Assembly (NCBI GenBank): GCA_002840905.1
Contig: PHDD01000023.1
Location: 57,481 to 117,385, forward strand
Source of the DNA: Bacteroidetes bacterium HGW-Bacteroidetes-4
GTDB lineage: Bacteria > Bacteroidota > Bacteroidia > Bacteroidales > SZUA-534
DNA: 59,905 nucleotides
Direction: 5' to 3'
The translations under genes and the position numbers were made by a program. This document shows, one piece after another, positions 11,101 to 19,883 of the stretch. Under the pieces are notes generated by a model. The model did not search any database. It had not been told where the DNA came from and saw only the letters and a program-made list of their open reading frames with translations. The first letter of the stretch is position 1; each line of letters opens with the position of its first letter.

Positions 11101-12420
11101 GCTGAAGCTAAATTATTCGATAAAAATACCGGACTCATTCTTTCAACTTATCCAATCCCCTACGGTTCAAAACTTTATAAAAAAGAAGGATCTGAAGTAG
11201 CAAAAGGTGAATTGATTTGTGAATGGGATCCTTATAATGCCGTTATTGTTTCTGAGGTTTCAGGGTTGGTAAATTTCGTAAATGTTGAAGAAGGTATTAC
11301 CTACCGTGAAGAAGCTGATGAGCAAACTGGTTTTAGAGAGAAAGTTATAATTGAAACAAGGGATAAAACCAAAAACCCAACCGTACGCATTTTAAATGAT
11401 GCGGGTGAGCAATTAAAACATTATAACCTGCCAGTTGGCGCCCACGTTGTTATTGAAGAAGGCACTAAAGTAAAACAAGGCCAGGTTATTGTTAAAATTC
11501 CTCGTTCAGTGGGTAAAGCAGGTGACATCACTGGTGGTTTGCCACGTGTAACCGAATTATTCGAAGCGCGTAACCCATCGAACCCGGCAGTAGTTGCTGA
11601 GATTGACGGCGAAGTGAGTTTTGGAAAAATAAAACGTGGTAACCGTGAAATTATAATATCATCGCGTACCGGCGAAGTGGTAAAATATTTGGTGCCACTT
11701 TCAAAACAAATTCTGGTACAAGAGAACGATTATGTAAAAGCCGGAACACCTCTTTCTGATGGCGCAATTACTCCATCTGATATTCTGGCCATTAAAGGTC
11801 CGACTAAAGTTCAGGAGTATATTGTAAACGAAGTTCAGGAAGTGTACCGCTTACAGGGTGTGAAAATTAACGATAAACACTTTGAGGTAATTGTTCGTCA
11901 GATGATGCGCAAAGTAGAGATTGTTGATCCGGGTGATACCATTTTCCTTGAAAAACAAATCGTTGATAAGAATGAGTTTATGGAAGAAAACGATTGGATT
12001 TGGGATAAGAAAGTAGTTACCGATGCCGGTGACTCTAACCTTCGCCCGGGTCAAATTATTACTGCCCGTAAACTTCGCGACGAGAACTCTATCTTAAAGC
12101 GCAAAGACCTAAAAGTGATTGAAGCACGTGATGCTGTGCCAGCTACATCTAGTCAGGTATTGCAGGGTATTACCCGTGCGTCACTTCAAACTCGTAGCTT
12201 TATTTCAGCTGCATCGTTCCAGGAAACAACCAAAGTTCTTAACGAGGCTGCTATCAATGGTAAAGTGGATGGTTTGGAAGGATTGAAAGAAAATGTAATT
12301 GTAGGACATTTAATTCCTGCAGGAACAGGTTCACGACGCTTTGATAATATGGTGGTTGGTTCAAAAGAAGACTATGATAATTTGCTTGCATCAAAAAAGC
12401 AGGCCATTAGTCAGGAGTAG
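8152..12420 (+). CDS. rpoC: DNA-directed RNA polymerase subunit beta'
   Basis: The beta' subunit, 1422 residues. The N-terminal zinc ribbon has CHCG...CDRCG (around residues 66-88). The catalytic Mg-binding motif NADFDGDQM lies near residue 470. The second zinc site (C[13 protein letters not shown]) lies near residues 886-900. It follows rpoB after a hairpin spacer of 60 bp and ends in a strong terminator, so it closes the operon. Confidence 0.99.
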   Translation: MAFRKENKVKGDFTRITIGLASPEEILERSSGEVLKPETINYRTYKPERDGLFCERIFGPVKDYECHCGKYKRIRYKGIVCDRCGVEVTEKKVRRERMGHIQLVVPVAHIWYFKSLPNKIGYLLGLPTKKLDTIIYYERYVVINPGVLAEEGVQYLDFLTEEEYLDLMDKLPKENQHLEDSDPNKFIAKMGAEALYSLLERLDLDELSYSLRHKAGTETSQQRKNEALKRLQVVESFRASAGRNRPEWMIVKVVPVIPPELRPLVPLDGGRFATSDLNDLYRRVIIRNNRLKRLIEIKAPEVILRNEKRMLQEAVDSLFDNSRKANAVKTESNRALKSLSDSLKGKQGRFRQNLLGKRVDYSARSVIVVGPELKMHECGLPKNMAAELYKPFIIRKLIERGIVKTVKSAKKIVDRKDPVVWDILENVLKSHPVLLNRAPTLHRLGIQAFQPKLIEGKAIQLHPLACTAFNADFDGDQMAVHLPLGNAAILEAQMLMLGSHNILNPANGAPITVPSQDMVLGLYYLTKGRTGVKGEGLNFYSPEEVTIAYNEKRLALHANIKVKTFDLVDGELKNVLIETTVGRVIFNQHVPKEVGFINEILTKKSLRDIIGNIYKVCGTAVTAKFLDDIKDLGYRTAFEGGLSFNLGDVIIPDEKVTLVNEGYAQVDEVMNNYNMGFITNNERYNQIIDIWTHTNAKLTQILMNQLSTDNQGFNSVYMMLDSGARGSKEQIRQLSGMRGLMAKPQKSGAEGGQIIENPILSNFKEGLSVLEYFISTHGARKGLADTALKTADAGYLTRRLVDVSQDVIINEEDCGTLRGLVAQTLKKNEEIVETLYERILGRTSVHDIYHPISGELIVASGEEFTEEIARVIEKSPIEQVEMRSVLTCESKNGVCAKCYGRNLSNSRMVQKGEAVGVIAAQSIGEPGTQLTLRTFHVGGTAGNIATDSSVIAGYDGRLEFEELRTIEIEDQEGIAADVVIGRLAEAKLFDKNTGLILSTYPIPYGSKLYKKEGSEVAKGELICEWDPYNAVIVSEVSGLVNFVNVEEGITYREEADEQTGFREKVIIETRDKTKNPTVRILNDAGEQLKHYNLPVGAHVVIEEGTKVKQGQVIVKIPRSVGKAGDITGGLPRVTELFEARNPSNPAVVAEIDGEVSFGKIKRGNREIIISSRTGEVVKYLVPLSKQILVQENDYVKAGTPLSDGAITPSDILAIKGPTKVQEYIVNEVQEVYRLQGVKINDKHFEVIVRQMMRKVEIVDPGDTIFLEKQIVDKNEFMEENDWIWDKKVVTDAGDSNLRPGQIITARKLRDENSILKRKDLKVIEARDAVPATSSQVLQGITRASLQTRSFISAASFQETTKVLNEAAINGKVDGLEGLKENVIVGHLIPAGTGSRRFDNMVVGSKEDYDNLLASKKQAISQE

Positions 12421-12438
12421 TCAAATTAAAAATAGGCT

Positions 12439-12475
12439 AAAGGCTGTTTCTTAATTGAGACAGCCTTTTCTTTTT
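12439..12475 (+). terminator. Intrinsic terminator after rpoC
   Basis: A stem AAAGGCTGTTTC (12439-12450) / GAGACAGCCTTT (12457-12468) with a 6-nt loop is followed by a T-rich tail. Confidence 0.88.
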
Positions 12476-12519
12476 ACTCCATTTTGTCAGTTATTTTCTT
12501 TTTATAACCTTATATTTTC

Positions 12520-12527
12520 TACTTTTG
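12520..12527 (+). promoter_or_regulatory. -7 box of the DUF3467 gene promoter
   Basis: TACTTTTG matches the Bacteroidota -7 consensus TAnnTTTG. No TTG sits at the right distance upstream. The implied start of transcription, about 12533, lies downstream of a possible TTG start at 12529 and so favours translation from ATG 12559. Confidence 0.4.
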
Positions 12528-12558
12528 CTTGAGTAGATTAAACAAAAACTTAAGTGTC

Positions 12559-12882
12559 ATGGAGAACGATAATAAAAAAGGCAATCATTTAAATATTGAG
12601 CTTACTGAAGATGTAGCTCAGGGTGTTTATTCAAATTTGGCGGTTATAACGCATTCAAGCGCCGAGTTCGTAATCGATTTTGTTCGAATTATGCCCGGTA
12701 TTCCTAAGGCAAAAGTAAAATCACGAATAATTCTTACTCCGGAACATGCCAAGCGTTTAATGGGAGCTTTAAAAGACAATATCGCAAAATATGAATCCGT
12801 TCACGGAAAAATAAAAAACACCGAAGGTGGTGGTAATCCTAACCTTCCTATGAATTTTGGAGGACCAACAGCTCAGGCTTAA
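12559..12882 (+). CDS. DUF3467 family protein
   Basis: A small conserved protein of about 107 residues, widespread in Bacteroidota, of unknown function. The family core is visible: IELTEDVAQGVYSNLAVITH, then SAEFVIDFVRIMPG and AKVKSRIILTPEHAKRLMGAL. The tail is Gly/Asn/Pro-rich. I start it at ATG 12559 because the upstream TTG at 12529 overlaps the promoter zone. It commonly follows rpoC in this phylum, as here. Confidence 0.85.
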   Translation: MENDNKKGNHLNIELTEDVAQGVYSNLAVITHSSAEFVIDFVRIMPGIPKAKVKSRIILTPEHAKRLMGALKDNIAKYESVHGKIKNTEGGGNPNLPMNFGGPTAQA

Positions 12883-13030
12883 TAAGTTTGTAAGCAACTA
12901 CTGCTAAACCAAATCCATCTTTTTTTTGTTAGTAAAGTGAAATTGAATAATAAAGTTTGCATAGCTCTGTTATTTAGATTAATTTTAAACAATAGAATTT
13001 CGAATTTTTAACTCCTAAAAGAAAAGTAAC

Positions 13031-13852
13031 ATGAAAAGAAGATTTAGTAAAGCTGCAGGAATGCTTGCAATGGTAATGGTATTCGCCTCGTGTGAACTTA
13101 CCGATTTACCCACAATCGATGATTTACAGAACGCTCAGGGTTCCTTAATTGAAAATACGAATGCTGAATTAAGTGTTCTTAAAGTATTTGAAAATGTAAA
13201 TAATTTTGGTTTTAATTCCAACGAAACAAAATCGGCTATGTTAAATGGTCCGGAACACTCATGGAATAACTTAATACTGACTATCGATTTTACCAATGTA
13301 CCGGGAGCTTCAGGTAAAATTATAGCTGATTTTTCAGCCCAACCTGCTTATACACAAGGTTTGAGTGTTGGTATTACTTTCGAAGATTATGTTGATAATG
13401 GACTGGGAATGAGTGGTTCGTTGATTTTGGTAGTAAACCAGTTTATGGCTGAGCAAATGGTAAAATTTTCAATAGTTAGCGATGGAAATCTTACCATTAC
13501 CGAAGCAGGAACAGCCAGTTATTTATGGTCGTGCGACGAAACCATTGAATGGTTCCAGGGCGTTGCAACCCTTGCCGATGGTAGCGACGATGCTTTTAAA
13601 CTGAATGGAACAGCGATGCAGGTTATCGACACGCTGACCAATAAATTGACTTTTGCCGATGTTATTTATTCCAGTTCCTGCGAATATATTATGGATGGCG
13701 ATTTAACGCTGGTACATGATTATGGTTCTGATAGTGAACTTGAAATTCTTTGCAATTTTGGTGTCGATGCCAGTGGTAATGATTCCGGTGCTTGTGATAA
13801 ATATGTTGAAATGAGCGCAGGAGGCATAACGCTTAGTGTAGAGATGAACTAA
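13031..13852 (+). CDS. Putative lipoprotein of unknown function
   Basis: 273 residues. The N-terminus is a lipoprotein signal peptide (basic MKRRF, hydrophobic stretch, lipobox FASC with Cys at residue 22), so the mature protein should be an envelope lipoprotein. The rest is acidic, rich in Asn, Asp, Gly and Thr, with many beta-prone stretches and several Cys in the second half (SCDE-, SSCEY, CDK). I recognise no domain. It stands alone between the rpo operon and a convergent peptidase gene, and shares a bidirectional terminator with the latter. Confidence 0.8.
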   Translation: MKRRFSKAAGMLAMVMVFASCELTDLPTIDDLQNAQGSLIENTNAELSVLKVFENVNNFGFNSNETKSAMLNGPEHSWNNLILTIDFTNVPGASGKIIADFSAQPAYTQGLSVGITFEDYVDNGLGMSGSLILVVNQFMAEQMVKFSIVSDGNLTITEAGTASYLWSCDETIEWFQGVATLADGSDDAFKLNGTAMQVIDTLTNKLTFADVIYSSSCEYIMDGDLTLVHDYGSDSELEILCNFGVDASGNDSGACDKYVEMSAGGITLSVEMN

Positions 13853-13865
13853 ACTATATTTAGAT

Positions 13866-13907
13866 AAAAAAGGGGCTGTTTTGAACGATTGAAACAGCCT
13901 TTTTTTA
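13866..13907. terminator. Bidirectional terminator
   Basis: The stem GGCTGTTTT (13874-13882) / GAAACAGCC (13891-13899) is flanked by A6 on the left and T7 on the right, so it can terminate both the lipoprotein gene and the convergent M64 peptidase gene. The right end overlaps the peptidase stop codon. Confidence 0.8.
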
Positions 13908-15221
13908 TTTGTTTCTTCCGGTATATTTTTCGATTGTTTTTTTAATGGCTTCAGAACATATCGGACAAAAGCCATCGGGTTTATTCGATTTCATGCGGCA
14001 ATCCTGATACGGACTGTAAATTCCTTTGCCTGAATAACCGCCTCCTTCGAACACACCAAGGGTATTTTTATATTTTTTGATACGTTTTGTAGGAATTTCT
14101 ATTCCTTCCTGTAGCATGTCTTTCCATTTTTTCTCGAAGTTTACCAATGTGGTAATATTCGGCTCCCAGGGTTCAACTTTTAAATTATAATAACCATCGT
14201 AGGCTACAGAAGAGTCATAATATTCATCGGCCAGTCCGGCAAAGCCATGACCAAATTCATGAATGGCAACTTTTTCAGATAAGGGGTGGTCACTGGTTGA
14301 AGCCGAATAATAATTGTAAAATCCGCCACCGCCATAAGTTTCTGAATTAATCAATACAAAAAGATGATCGTAAGGAACAACAGCAGCTGCATCGTGTAAA
14401 GCTTTAATATCGGTTGTGGTTAAATACCTGGGCGTATTAAAAGTATAAAACGAGAAATTGAGCGCTGTGTTTTTGTAAACCAACTTACCGGGAATATCGG
14501 TACCCGATTCATTTGATGGAAGTTCCAGAGCATAAACATTAAAATCGTCGGCAAATGAATCAAAAGGAGGAATCTGGCTCATGTAATTCCACATTCGAAC
14601 CACATCGTTTTTAAATTTTTCCATTTCATCCCGAGTGTATCCTTCGGCAATAAAAACCAAATCAATTTTTTGGTTTACACTATCGCCTCCTTCAATAATT
14701 GAAAAGGGAACAGGTTCTGGTATTTCTTCGCGAATAAAATAGTCGTTTGGATTGATGTATAGTTGAGAAATGACTTCAAATTCCCCATCGGTAAATCTTC
14801 TTTTTTCAAGCAAATAGCGGATGGTTTTCCGTGGAAAGGGCATTAAGTTAACATGGTAGTAACCGGCAGTTGTTTTTTTTGCTTCTGGTGTGGTTTGCCA
14901 TTCATGAAATAAGGAACTAAAGCCATTTTTATAAAGGAGTTTGTTGCTTGCCGAGTCATAAACGGAATAGCGGTAATCTCCAAAATCGCTATCCGTTTCT
15001 TTGGCTAATTGCTCCGTTCCTGACCAATTATTCTGTTTTTTTAACTGTTTTAAAACGAATAATTGTGTGTTGGCATCGCCAACCAATTCATAATCGATGC
15101 GTAACACACTTTTTTCAAAAAACTGATCAAAATCGAAATCAGCACCTTCTACTTTAGTAAATAATATAAGCAGCACTATCAGAAATAAATATGAGACGAG
15201 TTTACTATTAGGTTTTTTCAT
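13905..15221 (-). CDS. Secreted M64-family (IgA-peptidase-like) metallopeptidase
   Basis: 438 residues with a Sec signal peptide (residues 1-27, hydrophobic core FLIVLLILF). The zinc site HEFGH is at residues 321-325 inside VAIHEFGHGFAGLADEYYD, the characteristic extended M64 motif. The N-terminal region (residues 30-170) resembles the M64 N-terminal beta-sandwich domain. Family members are exported endopeptidases; the substrate cannot be inferred. The gene starts 19 bp downstream of the M24B aminopeptidase stop codon, so the two probably form one transcript, pairing an exported protease with a cytosolic peptidase. Confidence 0.88.
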   Translation of the reverse strand: MKKPNSKLVSYLFLIVLLILFTKVEGADFDFDQFFEKSVLRIDYELVGDANTQLFVLKQLKKQNNWSGTEQLAKETDSDFGDYRYSVYDSASNKLLYKNGFSSLFHEWQTTPEAKKTTAGYYHVNLMPFPRKTIRYLLEKRRFTDGEFEVISQLYINPNDYFIREEIPEPVPFSIIEGGDSVNQKIDLVFIAEGYTRDEMEKFKNDVVRMWNYMSQIPPFDSFADDFNVYALELPSNESGTDIPGKLVYKNTALNFSFYTFNTPRYLTTTDIKALHDAAAVVPYDHLFVLINSETYGGGGFYNYYSASTSDHPLSEKVAIHEFGHGFAGLADEYYDSSVAYDGYYNLKVEPWEPNITTLVNFEKKWKDMLQEGIEIPTKRIKKYKNTLGVFEGGGYSGKGIYSPYQDCRMKSNKPDGFCPICSEAIKKTIEKYTGRNK

Positions 15222-15240
15222 AATTGAATAACAGTTTTTG

Positions 15241-17016
15241 TTAGTATAAGGGGCTTGTTTTTTCCTGCAACCACGACTTCAATTCGTCGGAAACCTTATC
15301 TTTTAATAATCGATAAGTATTTTGATGGTAGTTGTTAATCCAAATTATTTCCTGTTCATTTAACAGCTCAGTTTTAATCAGGTTTTTATCCAATGGGCAA
15401 TAGGTAATGGTTTCAAATTGTAAAAAGCCTGTATTTTCACCGGGTTTACAAACCAGAACATTCTCAATTCTTATTCCGTAAGCCCCTTTTAAATAAAACC
15501 CGGGTTCGTTGGTGAGCATCATTCCAGATTCCAATACGGTATCTCCCGGTCCTTGGGAAGATGGCGATAAACCCTGTGGTCCTTCGTGTACATTTAAAAA
15601 ATAGCCTATTCCATGCCCGGTTCCATGTCCAAAATCTTTTCCCTGTCGCCATAAATCCAGTCGGGCCAGGGTGTCAATATGAATTCCTTTGGTTCCTTCA
15701 GGAAAAGTTGTGGTTGCAACACGAATGTGTCCTTTTAAAACCAGGGTAAAATTGGTTTTTTGTTCATTGGTAACCGGGCCTAAAGCAACAGTGCGGGTAA
15801 TGTCGGTTGTTCCGTCCAGGTATTGTCCACCACTGTCAATTAAATAGATTCCTTCGGGTTTAAGCATCGTGTTGTTTTTTACCGTTGCTGAATAATGAGG
15901 AAGTGCGGCATTGGCCTGATATGCTGAAATAGGATTAAAGCTGGGACCCATATAATTTTTTTGTTCCTGGCGGAAAAGCATCACTTGTCGGGCAGCATCC
16001 AGTTCGCTTACCATTTGCTTTTTAAGCATGGTTTTTTCGAGCCAATGTAAAAAATTACACATGGCTACACCGTCGCGAATTTGAGCTTGTTTATAATGGT
16101 TTATTTCAACAGGGTTTTTAACGGCTTTTAATTGGCTTACGATGCTGGCTTCGCTTATAAGATTACAAGTTGCATCGATTTGACCAAACAGGGCATGATT
16201 TAATCCGGCTTTGTTACACCAAAGAACATGTTTATTGTTCAGTTGTTGAAGTATTTGGCTGATATCTTCGTAGGGTTGAACAAAAATTCCATCGGTATTC
16301 AGGGTTTCAAGAATTGGGTTCGAAAGTTTTTGAGCATCGATAAAGAGCAGGGTTTTGTGATGCGAAACAAGGCAGTAACTGGTAACAACCGGGTTAAATT
16401 CAATATCGTTTCCACGAATATTCAAAAGCCAGGCAATCTCGTCGAGCGCTGAAAGCAAATGGTGAGTGGCTTTCTTATTAATTAATTGGCTTCTAACTTT
16501 TTCAATTTTTTCAACACGACTTTTTCCTGTAAATGCTTCGTCATGAATAAATACCGGATTATTTACCAAAGGAGGTCGGTTGGTCCATAATTTTTCGAAA
16601 ACATCGCCAACAGCCTGTACTTTAATTTGTTTAACTGCCAATATAGCATTAAAATATTCCACTTCGTCAGCTGAAAAAAGCGAAGCATCAATTCCAAGTG
16701 TGTTTCCAAACTCCAGGTTCTCCAATAGCCATGCCAGGTATTCGGGTGTGCGTTTTTTTAGTTTATGCAGTACAAAAGGCGGAAGCAATTCATTTTCAGC
16801 CTGAATAAAATACCTCGAATCGGTCCATAAACCGGCATGATTTTTTGTTATCACAGCGGTTCCAGCCGAACCGGTAAATCCGGTAAGCCATGCGCGGGTT
16901 TTCCAGAAATCGGGAAGGTATTCGCTTTGATGAGGGTCAGCTGTTGGAACAATTAGTGCATCAAGAGCAAGCGATGACATTAATGCCCGTAAGCTTTTTA
17001 TTTTTTCAAGAGCCAT
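15241..17016 (-). CDS. Xaa-Pro aminopeptidase (M24B, three-domain type)
   Basis: It removes N-terminal residues preceding proline from peptides, in the cytoplasm. At 591 residues it belongs to the long type with two creatinase-like N-terminal domains ahead of the pita-bread catalytic domain. The dinuclear metal ligands can be seen in order: Asp in YLIDSGGQY, Asp in GTTDITRT, His in GHGTGHGIG, Glu in MLTNEPGFY and Glu in GIRIEN. There is no signal peptide. The ATG at 17016 gives the family-typical start (L..LR..M). It is co-directional with the M64 peptidase gene. Confidence 0.93.
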   Translation of the reverse strand: MALEKIKSLRALMSSLALDALIVPTADPHQSEYLPDFWKTRAWLTGFTGSAGTAVITKNHAGLWTDSRYFIQAENELLPPFVLHKLKKRTPEYLAWLLENLEFGNTLGIDASLFSADEVEYFNAILAVKQIKVQAVGDVFEKLWTNRPPLVNNPVFIHDEAFTGKSRVEKIEKVRSQLINKKATHHLLSALDEIAWLLNIRGNDIEFNPVVTSYCLVSHHKTLLFIDAQKLSNPILETLNTDGIFVQPYEDISQILQQLNNKHVLWCNKAGLNHALFGQIDATCNLISEASIVSQLKAVKNPVEINHYKQAQIRDGVAMCNFLHWLEKTMLKKQMVSELDAARQVMLFRQEQKNYMGPSFNPISAYQANAALPHYSATVKNNTMLKPEGIYLIDSGGQYLDGTTDITRTVALGPVTNEQKTNFTLVLKGHIRVATTTFPEGTKGIHIDTLARLDLWRQGKDFGHGTGHGIGYFLNVHEGPQGLSPSSQGPGDTVLESGMMLTNEPGFYLKGAYGIRIENVLVCKPGENTGFLQFETITYCPLDKNLIKTELLNEQEIIWINNYHQNTYRLLKDKVSDELKSWLQEKTSPLY

Positions 17017-17204
17017 AAAAGTTTTGTTTATTTACTCAGGCTAAAATAAGAATTAAATGGAGCCTTGCCTTACAAAAAGATGCAATTCTGATTTAACAAA
17101 CCACTAACAGTAAAAATCAATTCTATATAATTTAATCTGCCGATTAAATAAGATTCAAACAGTTTTATACGGTTAAATTAAGGATTGAAACTACTGGGTA
17201 TTAT

Positions 17205-17591
17205 TTAATTTACGTTTTCGTCGGGAATCAAATTGAATGGAATATTTACACGCTCGGCGTAAATTTCACCAGCTTCAAGCATATCTTCATCATCTTCCCT
17301 AAATCTCCAATTAATTGTTACCACGTAACCACTCTTTTTTATTTGCTCCAACCGTTTCAAAATATCTAAAATGATTTTTGAACTTGAGGTGTTAAAATAA
17401 ACCATCATAAAATCAACCCGTGTTTCAGGATTAGGGTCGGTTGAGTAGTCTTCGAGCCAACTAAGCACCGGTTTGTAAAAGGAGATTGGATTCTCGGGCA
17501 GCGATTTGCCTTTGAATGAAAAGGTATTTAATTTTTTATCTAAAATTATTTCGGGAGTTTCAATACTGCTTTCAATTATTAATGGCACCAT
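17205..17591 (-). CDS. SiaC-like regulatory phosphoprotein (DUF1987)
   Basis: 128 residues with the DUF1987/SiaC pattern: IESSIETPEI near the N-terminus, FKGKSLPENPISFY (residues about 30-43), then W-L-EDY and a central FMMVYFNTSSSK. In Pseudomonas, SiaC is a threonine-phosphorylated partner of a diguanylate cyclase, switched by SiaB kinase and SiaA phosphatase. The TSSSK stretch corresponds to the region of the phosphorylated Thr. No siaA, siaB or cyclase gene lies nearby, so its partners must be elsewhere. It has its own -7 box at 17608-17615. Confidence 0.8.
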   Translation of the reverse strand: MVPLIIESSIETPEIILDKKLNTFSFKGKSLPENPISFYKPVLSWLEDYSTDPNPETRVDFMMVYFNTSSSKIILDILKRLEQIKKSGYVVTINWRFREDDEDMLEAGEIYAERVNIPFNLIPDENVN

Positions 17592-17607
17592 AAAAGTATG
17601 TTTTTTT

Positions 17608-17615
17608 CAAAATTA
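17608..17615 (-). promoter_or_regulatory. -7 box of the siaC-like gene
   Basis: Minus-strand TAATTTTG fits TAnnTTTG and lies 17 bp before the start codon. No TTG was found at the usual distance. Confidence 0.35.
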
Positions 17616-17845
17616 CGATCATTATTGATTTTAAAATAATTTTTTTTTCACTTTCATAAAATATTTTTTACTCTTAAAGGTTATAAAAAATATAAAACAG
17701 TTAAATTTTTAAGTTGTTTTTGTGTCAGTGTAAAACTGTCACTGTTATTTTTCTTTATTAGAATTACCGTATACCGTTGAATGGAGTATAAAATAAAATA
17801 AAATTTTACAAAATCCCTGTCTCACAGTGTATTTTGGTGTGATTT

Positions 17846-17873
17846 TTGTTATAATAAATATTCCTTATTTTTG
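17846..17873 (+). promoter_or_regulatory. Promoter of the NUMOD4/HNH gene
   Basis: TTG (17846-17848), 17-bp spacer, TATTTTTG (17866-17873): a good match to the Bacteroidota sigma-factor consensus. It leaves a leader of about 70 nt. The remainder of the 360-bp spacer 17592-17951 is very AT-rich, with nothing else recognisable apart from the divergent -7 box at 17608. Confidence 0.5.
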
Positions 17874-17951
17874 AAATTAGAAACCAAAAAAATAAAGTAA
17901 ATATGTTTACAGATTAGTAAGTAATAACCTTATTTTTAAAACCCTTATGCA

Positions 17952-18515
17952 ATGAAAAGACGACTGAAAAAAATTGAAGATGAAGAATGGAAAAGAATTC
18001 CCTACGCCGACAAACATTACGAAGTAAGTAATTATGGTCGAATAAAAAGTTTTTGTTACGATAAAGTAAATGGCCGCATTGTAAAACCAGGTGTTATTAA
18101 AGGTTTTTTAAATGTTAGTTTTTTATCCGAAGGCAAAAAACGTTCTTTTTTAGTACACAAAATTACGGCTGAGTTGTTTGTCGAAAAAACAAACACCTTG
18201 CAGGATACTGTAATTCACCTGGACTGGAATAAGAGTAACAATCATTATTCAAATCTGGAGTGGGTTACAAAAGAGGAAGCCTACAAACGAATGTTTAGCC
18301 GCATTCACGAAAAACGACGTAATTCGAAAGAGAAAATAATAACCTACTCTAAACTTAATGCCGAAGATGTATTACGCATTAAATCGATGTTGCAGCGCGG
18401 TATTACACAAAATGTTATTGCAAAACTATTTTGTGTGAGCGAGATGCAAATCACCCGTATTAAGCGGGGCGAAAACTGGGCACACATCAAAGCTCCGGAA
18501 GAAGTGCTGTCATAA
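17952..18515 (+). CDS. NUMOD4 / HNH-type protein with C-terminal helix-turn-helix
   Basis: 187 residues. Residues about 12-35 (EEWKRIPYADKHYEVSNYGR) are a NUMOD4 DNA-binding motif as found in phage homing endonucleases. Residues about 70-110 (VHKITAELF, then VIHLDWNKSNN and NLEWVT) are an HNH_3-like domain: the His, Asp and Asn positions remain, although the usual VNH is VIH. The C-terminal 50 residues (ITQNVIAKLFCVSEMQITRI) look like a resolvase/NUMOD-type helix-turn-helix. It is free-standing, not inside a split gene, and no phage gene lies nearby. It may be a nuclease or a domesticated regulator. It has its own promoter and terminator. Confidence 0.75.
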   Translation: MKRRLKKIEDEEWKRIPYADKHYEVSNYGRIKSFCYDKVNGRIVKPGVIKGFLNVSFLSEGKKRSFLVHKITAELFVEKTNTLQDTVIHLDWNKSNNHYSNLEWVTKEEAYKRMFSRIHEKRRNSKEKIITYSKLNAEDVLRIKSMLQRGITQNVIAKLFCVSEMQITRIKRGENWAHIKAPEEVLS

Positions 18516-18535
18516 AATTTTAAATACTTATCTTT

Positions 18536-18570
18536 ACCCGCCTTTTTTAAACAGAGGCGGGTTTTTATTT
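18536..18570 (+). terminator. Terminator after the NUMOD4/HNH gene
   Basis: ACCCGCCT (18536-18543) / AGGCGGGT (18555-18562) followed by TTTTATTTTT. The mtaB ATG is only 5 bp past the tail. Confidence 0.88.
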
Positions 18571-18575
18571 TTACT

Positions 18576-19883
18576 ATGATTACTACAAAGAAGGTAGCCC
18601 TTACAACCTTGGGCTGTAAATTGAACTTTTCGGAATCATCTGGAATTGCACAACAGTTTGAAGAAGCCGGTTACACAAGGGTTGAGCCCAGTGATGAAGC
18701 CGATGTGTACATTATAAATACCTGTACGGTTACCGAATTGGCCAACAAAAAAAGCAAACAGGCCATTCGTAAAATGATAAAACAAAATCCAAAGGCAAAA
18801 GTGGTTGCTGTTGGTTGTTACTCGCAATTAAAACCCGATGAAGTTTCAGCAATTGAAGGCGTTGATTTGGTATTGGGTTCCGATAACAAATTTGAAGTAC
18901 TTAAGGAATTAGAAAAACTCGAAGCCGGATCTCCTACCCAAATTGTAGTTTCAAAAAGCCATAAGGAAGATAAATTTACACCAAGTTATTCTTATGGCGA
19001 CCGTACACGCAGTTTTCTGAAAGTTCAGGACGGGTGTGATTATTTTTGTTCTTATTGTACCATTCCGGGAGCCCGGGGAAGGAGCCGCAACAATAGTGTT
19101 GAAAAAACCATTGCAAAAGCCCGTGAAGTTGTTAATAGGGGAGTTAAAGAAATTATATTGACCGGTGTAAATATTGGTGATTTTGGCCGTAGTACCGATG
19201 AAAATTTTTTTCAACTGGTAAAAGCTTTCGAGCAGGTTGAAGGTTTGGAGCGTTTGCGCATTTCTTCCATCGAACCCAATCTATTAACCGACGAAATTCT
19301 CGAATTTGCAGTGCATTCTACAAAAGTTGTCCCGCATTTTCATTTGCCCTTGCAGTGTGGAACCGACCATTTGCTCCGGCTCATGCGTCGTCGCTATACC
19401 ACTTCGTTATATGCCAGGCGCATCGCAAAAATTAAAAACCTGATGCCTGCTGCCTGTATTGCTTCCGACGTAATTGTGGGCGTTCCGGGCGAAACCGATG
19501 ACGAATTTGAAAAGAGCCTTGAATTTATCCGAAGCATTGATATTTCGTATTTGCACGTATTTACCTATTCTGAACGCGAAAATACAATGACAGCAAAAAT
19601 GGAAGGACAGGTTCCGGTTGAAATAAGAAAAGAACGAAGCAGACGCATGCATGAGCTTGCTTTTGAAAAACAAACCCATTTTCAGCAACAACATTTGAAT
19701 ACCGTGCGTAATGTTTTGTTCGAAGCAGCTGAAACAGATGGGTTGATGGGAGGTTTTACTGATAATTATATAAAAGTTGAAATCCCCTTTCAAAAAAACC
19801 TGATTAATACCACGCAACCGGTAAGGCTTGAGAGAATTAAAATGAACGGAACCATTGAAGGCAAATTAATAATGCAGGAATGA
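18576..19883 (+). CDS. mtaB: tRNA t6A37 methylthiotransferase MtaB
   Basis: A radical-SAM enzyme that adds the methylthio group to N6-threonylcarbamoyladenosine-37 (ms2t6A) of ANN-decoding tRNAs. 435 residues. The N-terminal UPF0004 domain carries cluster-binding Cys14 (TLGCKLN), Cys50 (NTCTVT) and Cys81 (VGCYS). The radical-SAM motif C-x3-C-x2-C is at Cys154, Cys158 and Cys161 (DGCDYFCSYCTIPGARG). A C-terminal TRAM-like region follows. LGCKLN and GCDYFCSYC favour MtaB over MiaB or RimO. It overlaps the next gene by 4 bp (ATGA). Confidence 0.94.
   Translation: MITTKKVALTTLGCKLNFSESSGIAQQFEEAGYTRVEPSDEADVYIINTCTVTELANKKSKQAIRKMIKQNPKAKVVAVGCYSQLKPDEVSAIEGVDLVLGSDNKFEVLKELEKLEAGSPTQIVVSKSHKEDKFTPSYSYGDRTRSFLKVQDGCDYFCSYCTIPGARGRSRNNSVEKTIAKAREVVNRGVKEIILTGVNIGDFGRSTDENFFQLVKAFEQVEGLERLRISSIEPNLLTDEILEFAVHSTKVVPHFHLPLQCGTDHLLRLMRRRYTTSLYARRIAKIKNLMPAACIASDVIVGVPGETDDEFEKSLEFIRSIDISYLHVFTYSERENTMTAKMEGQVPVEIRKERSRRMHELAFEKQTHFQQQHLNTVRNVLFEAAETDGLMGGFTDNYIKVEIPFQKNLINTTQPVRLERIKMNGTIEGKLIMQE

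Noticed and set aside
17130-17149. Palindrome ATTTAATC-TGCC-GATTAAAT
   Set aside because: It could be a weak terminator of the siaC-like gene or chance in AT-rich DNA; no T run and no second copy.
17952-18515. Prophage or intron remnant around the NUMOD4/HNH gene
   Set aside because: No other phage, intron or intein features nearby; both neighbours are intact.
19407-19817. 136-codon antisense frame inside mtaB
   Set aside because: Shadow of a well-conserved radical-SAM gene.
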